A stretch of DNA of 64,000 bases from Pseudoalteromonas luteoviolacea NCIMB 1942 (GTDB taxonomy: Bacteria > Pseudomonadota > Gammaproteobacteria > Enterobacterales > Alteromonadaceae): NCBI RefSeq assembly GCF_001625595.1, contig NZ_AUXT01000150.1, forward strand, positions 90,592 through 154,591, in the 5' to 3' direction. Below are positions 44,789 through 53,312 of this stretch, in pieces (position 1 is the stretch's first letter; every line of letters starts with the position of its first letter). Made by a program: the position numbers and the translations under genes. The notes under the pieces are model-generated. The model did no database searches. It saw only the letters and a program-made list of their open reading frames with translations, and had not been told where the DNA came from.

Positions 44789-44958
44789 GAAGTCCCTCCT
44801 ATTGAAACTATTTAAATTTGTATGCCTTATTGGCATTAATAAACATAGAGTTTTACCTCATAGTTTGTAAACTGAATAGGAATATTTTCATTGTATTTTT
44901 TTCATCTTGAGCGTCTAATAAAGCGACTTTAAGTTGCATTAAAACCCATTTAGGTTTA

Positions 44959-44974
44959 CTGTATAAAAAAACAG
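44959..44974 (+). promoter_or_regulatory. LexA box (SOS operator) of yebG
   Basis: CTGT (44959-44962), eight bases ATAAAAAA, ACAG (44971-44974): an exact match to CTGT-N8-ACAG, within TACTGTATAAAAAAACAGTG. It is 18 bases before ATG 44993. Confidence 0.85.
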
Positions 44975-44992
44975 TGTTTTATGGAGGTGATC

Positions 44993-45307
44993 ATGGCTGT
45001 TGTTGTAAAATATGTGGTTGAAAGAAATGGAGTAGAACGAATGACTTTTACTAGCAAAAAAGAGGCTGACGCCTACGATAAAATGCTGGATGTCGCAGAA
45101 GCTTTGGAAGGCATGTTAGAAAAAGTCGATGTGCCACTGAGCGAGCAACAAGTGGAATCACTGGCGCTCGAGATGGCAAAATATAAAGACGACTTTATTT
45201 CAGTATTAAAAGGCAGCAAGCCCGCTACTGAGAAAGAAGCAAAAAAGCCAGCAAAAAAATCTGAAGAAACCAACGACGATAAGGTTACAGTAATTAAACA
45301 GGCTTGA
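44993..45307 (+). CDS. yebG: SOS-induced protein YebG
   Basis: 104 aa from ATG 44993 with GGAGGTGATC immediately upstream (an ATG at 44981 overlaps the ribosome site). The conserved N-terminus VKYVVERNGVERMTFTSKKE, followed by ADAYDKMLD, matches E. coli YebG; the Lys/Glu-rich tail varies. YebG is a LexA-controlled DNA-damage-induced protein of unknown mechanism. A perfect LexA box supports the same control here. Confidence 0.93.
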   Translation: MAVVVKYVVERNGVERMTFTSKKEADAYDKMLDVAEALEGMLEKVDVPLSEQQVESLALEMAKYKDDFISVLKGSKPATEKEAKKPAKKSEETNDDKVTVIKQA

Positions 45308-45350
45308 TTTCGTATAGTGCCATTAATTACTGACTCGTCCCACAAAACGC

Positions 45351-45378
45351 AAAATGCCCAACTAATGTTGGGCATTTT
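45351..45378. terminator. Bidirectional terminator between yebG and the aminotransferase
   Basis: AAAATGCCCAAC and GTTGGGCATTTT form a perfect 12-bp stem around TAAT, serving both convergent genes. Confidence 0.9.
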
Positions 45379-45402
45379 AATTTTATAATGCAGTGAAGCT
45401 GA

Positions 45403-46596
45403 TTACTTAAGCACTGCTGCAACAGCATCTGAAAAGTAATCTATGTTGCTTTGACTGATGCCCGCAACATTTACACGGCTTGATCCAACAATGTAGATTG
45501 AATACTCTTCACGTAAGCGATCGATCTGCTCTTTGTTAATACCTAGGAACGAGAACATACCATGCTGACGCTCAATAAATGAAAAGTCATGGCCTGTATT
45601 TCTCTGTGCCAGGCTATCTTTAACAAGACTACGCAGCCCATTGATACGGTTACGCATCTCAGCCAATTCTTCATGCCAAAGCTGTGTTAACTCGTCACTT
45701 GAAAGGATCGTGTTCACAATGTCTGCACCGTGTGCTGGAGGCATTGAATAGATACTGCGCACTACGCTTAGTAATACAGAGTTTGAGATATCCGCTGTCG
45801 CGCTTTCTTTAGAGATAATAGAACATGCGCCAATACGTTCTCTGTATAGGCCAAAGTTCTTAGAACATGAAGAACAGATAATCATCTCTTCAACCGTCTG
45901 AGCTAGTAAGCGAAGACCTTTTGCATCTTCATCTAAGCTGCTACCAAAACCCTGGTATGCAATATCTACTAGTGGCGTGAAACCAACTTCTTTTGCAAGA
46001 TCTGCAAAAATTTGCCATTGTTCAGCATTTAAGTCCATACCACTTGGGTTGTGACAGCACGCATGCACTAAAACAACGTCTCCTTTAGGCACTTGCTTTA
46101 GCGTGTCGATCATTTCGTCAAACAGAAGACCTTTATTTTCATAGTCGTAATATGGGTATTCTTTAACATTCAACCCCGCTGCTTCAAACAGGCTGATATG
46201 GTTCGCCCAAGTTGGTGTGGTTACCCAAACAGTTGCGTCTTTATTACAACGTTTAATAAACTCAGCAGCAACACGTAATGAACCTGTGCCGCCTGGCGTT
46301 TGCGCCGTGCGTACACGATTAGCCAATAGTGAGGTATGACTATCACCCAATAGAAGTTGTTCCATCTTCGAGCAAAAGTCTAAGTTTCCAGCCAACCCGA
46401 TGTAAGACTTTGTTGTTTCATTTTCTAGGCGAAATGCTTCTGCTTTTTTTACAGCTTTAAGCACAGGTGTAGCACCTTGCTCATCTTTATATACACCTAC
46501 ACCCAAATCAATTTTATTAGGGTTATTGTCTTGCTTATAAGCTGCCATAAGGCCCAAAATAGGGTCTGTAGGAAGTGGTTTTAGTTCTGAAAACAT
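45403..46596 (-). CDS. Aspartate/aromatic amino acid aminotransferase (class I)
   Basis: 397 aa PLP enzyme of the AspC/TyrB group. The PLP lysine lies in SSCSKNFGLYRERIGACSI; other core motifs are GVGVYKDEQGATPVL, YIGLAGNLDFC and HACCHNPSGMDLN. It transfers amino groups between glutamate and oxaloacetate or aromatic keto acids, completing tyrosine and phenylalanine synthesis or aspartate synthesis. AspC and TyrB cannot be separated from sequence alone. A 176-bp gap upstream separates it from the GAF gene. Confidence 0.93.
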   Translation of the reverse strand: MFSELKPLPTDPILGLMAAYKQDNNPNKIDLGVGVYKDEQGATPVLKAVKKAEAFRLENETTKSYIGLAGNLDFCSKMEQLLLGDSHTSLLANRVRTAQTPGGTGSLRVAAEFIKRCNKDATVWVTTPTWANHISLFEAAGLNVKEYPYYDYENKGLLFDEMIDTLKQVPKGDVVLVHACCHNPSGMDLNAEQWQIFADLAKEVGFTPLVDIAYQGFGSSLDEDAKGLRLLAQTVEEMIICSSCSKNFGLYRERIGACSIISKESATADISNSVLLSVVRSIYSMPPAHGADIVNTILSSDELTQLWHEELAEMRNRINGLRSLVKDSLAQRNTGHDFSFIERQHGMFSFLGINKEQIDRLREEYSIYIVGSSRVNVAGISQSNIDYFSDAVAAVLK

Positions 46597-46750
46597 GTAT
46601 ATTTCTTTTCCTATTAAAACTGGTACGCAAAAATGACAGACAGAATAAAAGCGTGCTTTACTTCGTAATCCCTGCCCAGCATTTAGTATTTAAATTGCTA
46701 GATACTGCGTAAGAGCCATGGGGTTAAAGTTGCCACCAATACTAACACAA

Positions 46751-46777
46751 ATTAACAAGAAGACGAGCCTTGTTAAT
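46751..46777 (-). terminator. Hairpin at the 3' end of the GAF gene
   Basis: ATTAACAAG (46751-46759) and CTTGTTAAT (46769-46777) pair perfectly around nine bases and include the stop codon. A TTTGTGTT stretch follows on the minus strand, giving a weak T-run. Confidence 0.5.
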
Positions 46778-47432
46778 GTGGAAGGTAATGCGTTATTTTC
46801 ATGCATGCAGCAACAAGTACAGATAAATTGTCAGCAGTAAAAAAGTCTTTACTAAATGCTTCAGCATCAATGATCCCAACACACTCAAAATTTTCATCAA
46901 GCAATGGTAAACATACCTCAGACTGTACTTTTGGATCGCAAGTATAGTACTCACCACCTTGAGCGATATAGGCTGGGATATCATTGATAATTCTCGAGCG
47001 CGCTGACATAACCGTTTGAATATTATTTGAGGTGCCAGCAAATTGTTCATTAATAGGGAATAACGGCCTGCTAGGAGCCCCCTGATATGCTAATTTCAGC
47101 AATTGTTGCTCTTCCTCAATAGGCCTTGCTTGATAAATACCAAACCAATCAACGCCAGTTTGATTGTGAACAAACTCCACGATGGCTTGCAGCTTAGATA
47201 AGCTCGCATCATTTTCTTCACTATCATCAATGTAGTCGTTAAGTAGGAATGGGGCTTCTTGCAAGTGTCCAAATAGACTACAACTACCACCTTCACCCAA
47301 TTCGGGAATTTTATATGACCATACCGGCTGGGCATGCTGCGTGGAAAGGTGCTCTGTCAATATCGTAATTTTACTCTTAACTAACGCTGGATCGAGGGTT
47401 GTCTGTGTTTTATCTAAGTACGCTGAAATCAT
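46773..47432 (-). CDS. GAF-domain protein related to free-methionine sulfoxide reductase
   Basis: 219 aa from ATG 47432 (GGATGG upstream; TTG at 47444 is an alternative). Residues about 75-215 are a GAF domain. VDWFGIYQ, YYTCDPKVQSEVCLPLLDEN and ECVGIIDAEAFSKDFF resemble free methionine-(R)-sulfoxide reductase; it keeps one Cys (in YTCDP) and has a second in EVCLPL, but the two other catalytic Cys positions appear to be absent (GAPSRPLFP). It may be a sensor rather than an enzyme. It is 142 bases from the HsbR-like gene, same strand. Confidence 0.75.
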   Translation of the reverse strand: MISAYLDKTQTTLDPALVKSKITILTEHLSTQHAQPVWSYKIPELGEGGSCSLFGHLQEAPFLLNDYIDDSEENDASLSKLQAIVEFVHNQTGVDWFGIYQARPIEEEQQLLKLAYQGAPSRPLFPINEQFAGTSNNIQTVMSARSRIINDIPAYIAQGGEYYTCDPKVQSEVCLPLLDENFECVGIIDAEAFSKDFFTADNLSVLVAACMKITHYLPH

Positions 47433-47574
47433 TTGGCCATCCAAACATCTATGTATCTAAACCAAATCTAACATGCAAATTACTATGTGGCCATAGAACA
47501 GAGCAATTTTTTATTAATTCAAGTGTAATAAGACAGGGCTTTGGGGGTAAAAATTACATAAGGTGTGACGTATT

Positions 47575-49224
47575 TCAAATAAGTGCGTAGACAAGCTTAA
47601 CTTGATTTCCCATCTGATTATATGTGACGCTATCGGCTATTTCAGAAAGTAGCTGTACCCCTCTGCCATGTTCATTTGAGGAGTAACCATCAGTTTGCGC
47701 TGAAGAGGGTGTAAAACCACATCCTGAATCACAAATTTCGAAGGTAATATTGCTAGCGCAAGGGCAATAAGCTGCAGAAATTTCGATTGACGCATCGGAT
47801 AGTTTAGCAAGTGTATCTGCTCTTTGAGCATAGTACTCAAAAAAGCCATCTTCTTGGTTCTTTAAGTCAGAACTCAACCCCAATACCCCATGATCAAGCG
47901 AGTTATTATAAGCTTCTGACAAGAGTAAGAATATATTTGACCGGTGCGCATCCACCCCTTCCACACTACTTAATACATTAACAATTTCAAGGACAGGATC
48001 TGTGGTCTTCATTTGCTCAGCATCAAGCGACACTGATACATCAAATGGGATAGATGAGTAATTCGATTTCGTTTTGCTTTCTTGCACTGCCGGCAGGCAG
48101 TTAACAATCGCAATACTAAGGTCGTCTTGTTGCTCAGCATGTTCAGAGTAATTTCTCACGTAATCTATGACTTCATGGGTTGATATTTCAGGTTTACTTC
48201 CCAAGGTATCAATTAGGCGAGATTCACCAAACATATTGCCATCTGGACCTTCACTCTCGATGATGCCATCCGTCGCCATGACCAGCCGCGTACCTGCTTC
48301 AACTTCTAGGTGTAGAATGGTCCTCTCAAACTCTTCTTCATCTAGGATACCCAACGCCATATGCTGAGACTCAATAGTTTTGAGTATTTCACCTTGCCTG
48401 TTGATCAAATAAATATCTGGTAGCCCACCTATCCATGCTGAAATATTTTTACCTGAGCTGCTTATCTCAATTATCGCTGCTGCACAAAACATATGACCGG
48501 GAAGCAAAGTATATAACGAACTGTTTAATTCTGTCGCTATGTCCCCTACAGCCATACCTTTTTGCACCATGGTGTAAAAAATTCTGGAAGCTGGTAGAGC
48601 ACCCACAGCGGCCGCTAAGCCGTGGCCCGTAAAATCTCCCAATAAACAATAAAAGCCGCCAATGGGACTTTTTGCCATTAAAAACATGTCACCGTTAAAC
48701 ATCGAAGCTGGTGATAGATGGAAATCACAAATCGATTCAAATTTTTGCTGCCCCGAAAGCGCATTACGAAATATATGCTCTACAATCTCATGCTCTCTTT
48801 CGGTCTGGTTATAATGGTATTGAAGCTGTTTTTTCTGCTCATTAGCTTCTTTACTGAGTTTTCTTGTTCGCGCATGAGCGCGTATTTTGGCAGACAAAAT
48901 CACTCTATCGAATGGCTTGTGAATAAAGTCGTCACCGCCAACTCGCAAACACTTCTCAAAGCTTGCGTGATCTTCAAGAGCTGTAATAAAGATAATAGGA
49001 AGATACACGTCTCCAGCGTGCTCTTTGATCTTAGGCGCTGTTTCAAAACCATTCATGACGGGCATCATGACATCTAGCAACACGATATCAACTTCATATT
49101 GCTTTATTAATTCCAGTGCTTCCAATCCATTGTTTGCAACCAACACGTCATAGTGTTGGTGTTCCAACATGGTTGTCAACAGCCGGCAATTTAAGGGCTG
49201 GTCATCAACGACTAAAATTAGCAT
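47575..49224 (-). CDS. Response regulator with SpoIIE phosphatase and anti-sigma kinase domains (HsbR-like)
   Basis: 549 aa. Receiver (about 1-120): VVDDQ near the N-terminus, Asp51 in VLLDVMMPVMNG, Lys in IHKPFD. PP2C/SpoIIE phosphatase (about 150-385): FHLSPASMFNGDMFLMAKSP, LLGDFTGHGLAAAVGALPAS, LVMATDGIIES and EQQDDLSIAIV. HATPase (about 410-549): LLSEAYNNSLDHGVLGL, ICDSGCGF and EHGRGVQLL. This order is that of Pseudomonas HsbR, which switches phosphorylation of its STAS partner. The STAS gene lies 17 bases upstream on the same strand. Confidence 0.92.
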   Translation of the reverse strand: MLILVVDDQPLNCRLLTTMLEHQHYDVLVANNGLEALELIKQYEVDIVLLDVMMPVMNGFETAPKIKEHAGDVYLPIIFITALEDHASFEKCLRVGGDDFIHKPFDRVILSAKIRAHARTRKLSKEANEQKKQLQYHYNQTEREHEIVEHIFRNALSGQQKFESICDFHLSPASMFNGDMFLMAKSPIGGFYCLLGDFTGHGLAAAVGALPASRIFYTMVQKGMAVGDIATELNSSLYTLLPGHMFCAAAIIEISSSGKNISAWIGGLPDIYLINRQGEILKTIESQHMALGILDEEEFERTILHLEVEAGTRLVMATDGIIESEGPDGNMFGESRLIDTLGSKPEISTHEVIDYVRNYSEHAEQQDDLSIAIVNCLPAVQESKTKSNYSSIPFDVSVSLDAEQMKTTDPVLEIVNVLSSVEGVDAHRSNIFLLLSEAYNNSLDHGVLGLSSDLKNQEDGFFEYYAQRADTLAKLSDASIEISAAYCPCASNITFEICDSGCGFTPSSAQTDGYSSNEHGRGVQLLSEIADSVTYNQMGNQVKLVYALI

Positions 49225-49241
49225 TTTGTGATCTAATGCAA

Positions 49242-49547
49242 TCAGTCTATTTCAAACTTTTTGTCGAATCTTGAGATCTGCAAAATCTTTTTCAACTGAG
49301 GTCTGCAGTTGCTAATTTGAATACTCCCAACAGAGTCACCGAGGGTTTTCTTCATGTTGAGTAACATGCCTAACGCAGAGCTGTCCATATAGTCAGTGTC
49401 CCTTAAGTCAACAACCACTTTTTCTGTTTCGTCATTAACCTCTGCATAGGCTTGGCGAAATGATTGCACTAGATTAAAGTCGAATTTTCCTTTAATTTGA
49501 ATCGTTAAAGTCTTTCCATCAGCTGAAGCATTTTTGCTCAGGCTCAT
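49242..49547 (-). CDS. STAS-domain anti-sigma factor antagonist (HsbA-like)
   Basis: 101 aa single STAS domain. The phosphorylatable serine is Ser56 or Ser57 in YMDSSALGMLLNMKKTL; LTIQIKGKFDFNLVQSFRQA forms the first strand and helix. The phosphorylated state is expected to be set by the downstream kinase/phosphatase. In Pseudomonas HsbA binds FlgM or the diguanylate cyclase HsbD; the partner here is not known. It is the first gene of this pair. Confidence 0.92.
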   Translation of the reverse strand: MSLSKNASADGKTLTIQIKGKFDFNLVQSFRQAYAEVNDETEKVVVDLRDTDYMDSSALGMLLNMKKTLGDSVGSIQISNCRPQLKKILQISRFDKKFEID

Positions 49548-49691
49548 TGCAAGCTCCTACTCAAAGTTTAGTATTGTTATCCATCTTTCTGTTTTAAATA
49601 TAATCGTATTAAGCAAATTCGCCAAAAAAATATAACTTGGTAAATCACTTTTTGCTACTATCGAACTAATAAAATAAGTTTGGAGTAAACA

Positions 49692-50021
49692 ATGTCAGAT
49701 TCTCGTTTGGTCTTTTCTACCGAGTTTGGCAGGATCAAAGCTGATGACGAGTCGCAACGACCCGAAGTAAAACTTTTCAAAGACGGGCATATTCGAATCG
49801 AACGTCAAACAAAAGGCAGAAAAGGAAAAGGAGTAATGCTAGTCGTCGGGATAAACCCTGATGAACACGACTTGAAAAAACTAGCCAAATTACTTAAAAG
49901 TAAAATGGGACAAGGTGGCGCCGTCAAAGAAGGCGTTATCGAGATTCAAGGTGATGATCGCGAAAAGCTGAAAGGTTTGCTGATCGCTCAAGGGTTTAAA
50001 GTAAAAATTGCAGGGGGCTAA
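49692..50021 (+). CDS. yciH: SUI1/eIF1-family translation factor YciH
   Basis: 109 aa. The SUI1 domain is residues about 38-105: KDGHIRIERQTKGRKGKGVM, LKKLAKLLKSKMGQGGAVKE and IQGDDREKLKGLLIAQGFKV. YciH is related to eukaryotic eIF1 and is thought to affect initiation fidelity; its role in bacteria is poorly known. GGAGTAAAC lies before the ATG. Its last four bases overlap the end of the convergent GGDEF-EAL gene. Confidence 0.93.
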   Translation: MSDSRLVFSTEFGRIKADDESQRPEVKLFKDGHIRIERQTKGRKGKGVMLVVGINPDEHDLKKLAKLLKSKMGQGGAVKEGVIEIQGDDREKLKGLLIAQGFKVKIAGG

Positions 50022-53002
50022 TTCCCTGCAGCTTTCATGATATCTTGTGATTGACCGAACACGTCTTGTTCTGTCAATGGCGCACTGTAATAATAACCTT
50101 GCACAATATGGCAATTATTTCTCTGTAAAAATGCTACTTGCTCCGCAGTTTCTACACCCTCAGCAATCACTTTCATACTAAGCTTTTGAGCCATTGCTAT
50201 AATCGCTGCAGTAATTTCCATATCATTTGTATCTTCAGGTATATCTTTAACAAACGAGCGGTCTACTTTAAGCACATCAACAGGGAATCGCTTAAGATAG
50301 CTCAGTGATGAGTAGCCTGTGCCAAAATCATCTATTGACAATGAAACACCCAGCTTTTTCATTTCTTTTAATTGTTCTATGGCCGCCTCAACATCACCCA
50401 TAAGCATACTCTCGGTTAACTCCAAGTGTAAGAAAGCCGGTGGAAGCCCAACTTCACTTAACGTTTCCGAGATAGTTTCGATAAGGTGAGTATCCTTAAA
50501 CTGTCGCGCCGATAAGTTAATTGAAATGTCCGCTGTATAGCCTTTAGACTTCAGTAAAGCCGAGAAGCGACACGCTTCTTGTAAAACCCAAGTGCCAATT
50601 TCCACTATTAGTCCAGTTGCCTCAGCAATTGGAATAAACTTTGTTGGCGATATAGGCCCTTCTGTCGGATGAAACCACCTAATCAAAGCCTCATAGCCGA
50701 CAATTTTATTTGTTTTGCTATCAATCTGAGGTTGATATTGCAGTGAAAATTGCTGGCTTTTTATTGCTTGTCGCAGTTCATTTTCTATATGAAGTCGCTC
50801 GTTAGCAGCTGCATTTAACTCTTGAGAGTAAAAATGGAACGTATTACGACCTTTGGCTTTCGCTTCATACATCGCCAAATCAGCATGCTTTAACAGCTGC
50901 TCTTCTTCCTGACTATCAAATGGCGCAAGCGTAATACCAATACTGGCACTGACAATCACCTCATTATTTCCTAATGAGATTGGTTCGCTGAGCGTTTTTT
51001 GAATCGTGTGTGCTACATCCATCGCATTATCACGCTTACTGATACCACTCAAAAGTACAGCAAATTCATCTCCACCCAATCGCGCTATTGTATCTTCAGC
51101 TCTCAGTCTTTGTTTCAACCGGTCTGCAACTTCAACTAGTAATCGGTCGCCAGCGTCGTGGCCCAGCGTATCATTAATACGTTTAAACTCATCAAGGTCA
51201 AAATAAAACAAGGCAAATGCATAATGACCGCGAGATGCCAACGCCATTGACTTACGTAACTGCATTCGGAAAAAGGTTCGATTAGCCAAACCAGTTAACG
51301 TATCGAAATAAGCCAACTCTTCCATTTTTCTTTGGCTTTCTTTTACAAATGAAATATCTTGTGCCGAGGCGACGTAACTTGAGATACGGCCCCCATTCTC
51401 TCGTATTGGAGAAATACTCAAGCTAACCCAAATTTGCTCGTTGCTACTACTTTGCAGCAAGGTGTCACCACGCCAATAATTCCGGCTTCTAAGGTCAAAA
51501 TCTATATCATCTATTAAGATTGCCATTTCGTTAGAAATGATACTAAGCAGTGGCGAATCTAGAAAATGAGACTCCGAAAACCCAGTCATCTCTACCATCT
51601 TGGGGTTGACGTACTCAACCTTGAACCTTTCATTGGTAATAACGACACCTGTGCCTGAGAAAGCCACTGCTTTAGACAAGCGATTAGCGGCTTTTTCGGC
51701 AATTTCCTTTTCATTGATGCGTTGGTTGAGGCCATTTACTAATTTTTTTATATCATCACTCATATCATTGAATGACGCATTCAACAGCCCTATTTCATCG
51801 TCACTGTCTGACAACTTTGGATGGTCCCACTGACCTCGGCCGAAACTAATAAGCACTTTCACAAGTTGGTTAATACGCTTCAGTATTAAGTGGTGGAGCA
51901 CTTGATGAAGTAGCATGGCAACAAACGCTGCATAGAGTATGAACAGGCCAAAAAACTTTACTTTAAGCTCTTCTAAAGCATGTAATGCTGTGTCTCTGCG
52001 CTTGTAGATCCCAACATACCAATCTAACGCACCCAAATGCATTACGTTTGCAATGTGGCTTGTTTCAGCGTAGACAAATTCATCTTGAAAACTGGGTAAA
52101 TTAACTTTAATCGCTGTATCTATTACCTGTTGAATTGATTTAGGTAGCGCATCTTTACTCAGGAGTTCTGACCTTGACGTTGCTTTGAGCAAACTAGGTG
52201 CAGACAACACCCGCCCTTGCTTGTCAAAAATAATGTAGCTTTGTTCTGCATTGGGTTTGGGCAACCTTGCGAGTAAAGTTTCCAGCTCAATATCACTGCC
52301 AGTAAACCCACGATAAGTATCCCCTTCGTAAAGAGGTACTAATATACTCACAACCCACTTATTCCAAACAGGGTCGTGGTGAACATCAGACCAAATTGCT
52401 TCTCTGGTTGGGTTTAGCTCTTCACGCAATAGAGGCTGAGCATGTATATTTGCATGGCGGCTCTGTTCGTCGTCTAACAGCACTGAATTAGGAGGTGCAA
52501 TACGAACGAAATCTTCAGTGGTATATAAATAAAAGTTAAAAAAGTCTTGTAGTAATATGGGTGACAGAATATTCCACAGGGCTTCAGAACTCTTAAACAA
52601 TACTTTATCTGTCGCGGATAGCTCCTCTTTCAGCATGTAAGCTGCGGACATCCCATTAAGTGCTACGCTGTGGGTACGACCAGAGGCCGAAGTTAATGAC
52701 AGTTCGCTAGCGCTAGTGACGCTGCCATCGACAATGGGTAACAATCGCTTTGATACCACCACATTAGTTTGTTGTGCTAAGTTTCTTTTCAGCTCGAGAT
52801 ATTGAGAAAACTGTTGAATGGCTTGTTCGCTGATGCTGTATAATTGCTTAAATTCCGCCTCTACTAGGTGTTTTTCTTCCGACTTAAGCATCAGTGCAGC
52901 AGCAAAAACCCCTGCAATAACACAGACAGCTGAAATCAAAATTGATAATTTCACGCTCAATGAATTCGCACCGAAACGTGAAGGAGGACGGCGATTGCCC
53001 AC
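50018..53002 (-). CDS. Membrane GGDEF-EAL protein with periplasmic sensor, HAMP and PAS
   Basis: 994 aa. Transmembrane helices at about 16-42 and 345-370 flank a large periplasmic sensor (probably Cache-like). HAMP follows (about 370-425), then PAS (about 445-560), GGDEF (about 575-735) and EAL (about 745-990). RLGGDEF and the upstream inhibitory-site pattern RAED look intact, as do YEALIRW, LTESMLM, DDFGTGYSSL and KVDRSF of the phosphodiesterase. It could make or degrade c-di-GMP. The start is GTG at 53002 with AAGG upstream. Confidence 0.95.
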   Translation of the reverse strand: MGNRRPPSRFGANSLSVKLSILISAVCVIAGVFAAALMLKSEEKHLVEAEFKQLYSISEQAIQQFSQYLELKRNLAQQTNVVVSKRLLPIVDGSVTSASELSLTSASGRTHSVALNGMSAAYMLKEELSATDKVLFKSSEALWNILSPILLQDFFNFYLYTTEDFVRIAPPNSVLLDDEQSRHANIHAQPLLREELNPTREAIWSDVHHDPVWNKWVVSILVPLYEGDTYRGFTGSDIELETLLARLPKPNAEQSYIIFDKQGRVLSAPSLLKATSRSELLSKDALPKSIQQVIDTAIKVNLPSFQDEFVYAETSHIANVMHLGALDWYVGIYKRRDTALHALEELKVKFFGLFILYAAFVAMLLHQVLHHLILKRINQLVKVLISFGRGQWDHPKLSDSDDEIGLLNASFNDMSDDIKKLVNGLNQRINEKEIAEKAANRLSKAVAFSGTGVVITNERFKVEYVNPKMVEMTGFSESHFLDSPLLSIISNEMAILIDDIDFDLRSRNYWRGDTLLQSSSNEQIWVSLSISPIRENGGRISSYVASAQDISFVKESQRKMEELAYFDTLTGLANRTFFRMQLRKSMALASRGHYAFALFYFDLDEFKRINDTLGHDAGDRLLVEVADRLKQRLRAEDTIARLGGDEFAVLLSGISKRDNAMDVAHTIQKTLSEPISLGNNEVIVSASIGITLAPFDSQEEEQLLKHADLAMYEAKAKGRNTFHFYSQELNAAANERLHIENELRQAIKSQQFSLQYQPQIDSKTNKIVGYEALIRWFHPTEGPISPTKFIPIAEATGLIVEIGTWVLQEACRFSALLKSKGYTADISINLSARQFKDTHLIETISETLSEVGLPPAFLHLELTESMLMGDVEAAIEQLKEMKKLGVSLSIDDFGTGYSSLSYLKRFPVDVLKVDRSFVKDIPEDTNDMEITAAIIAMAQKLSMKVIAEGVETAEQVAFLQRNNCHIVQGYYYSAPLTEQDVFGQSQDIMKAAGN

Positions 53003-53173
53003 GATAAAACCTTAACCTAGTTATGTTTTTTTTAATAAAGTGCTTTGAATATATCAGATCACGTAATTCGTAGCCAATCCATTTCAAGCATAAATTAAAA
53101 TACCTTATTGTATTCCTACAATGTTATGTGTTAATAATAACCTCAATGTTACGAATTTAAACTTAAATAAAAT

Positions 53174-53224
53174 ATGATGTTCATTACGCGACCTTATTTT
53201 TTCTTTTTTAGCTTCTTTAGATGA
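53174..53224 (+). CDS. pheL: pheA leader peptide
   Basis: A 16-codon ORF reading MMFITRPYFFFFSFFR, with seven Phe codons, ends at TGA 53222-53224 just before the pheA attenuator. Such Phe-rich leaders stall ribosomes when charged tRNA-Phe is scarce and favour the antiterminator. No strong ribosome site is seen; the start could be either of the two first ATG codons. Confidence 0.85.
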   Translation: MMFITRPYFFFFSFFR

Positions 53225-53291
53225 GGAGGCTTATCTGTTTGCGCGTAACAACGAATAGCTAAGCCTCCCAAACCTGGGAGGCTTTTTTTTT
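53225..53291 (+). promoter_or_regulatory. pheA transcription attenuator
   Basis: The terminator AAGCCTCCC/GGGAGGCTT (53261-53269 and 53276-53284, loop AAACCT) is followed by a T-run to 53291. Upstream GGAGGCTT (53225-53232) is complementary to the left arm AAGCCTCC and could form the alternative antiterminator. The layout next to the Phe-rich leader fits ribosome-mediated attenuation. Confidence 0.85.
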
Positions 53292-53312
53292 GGCAAAATG
53301 GGAGTGAGGACC

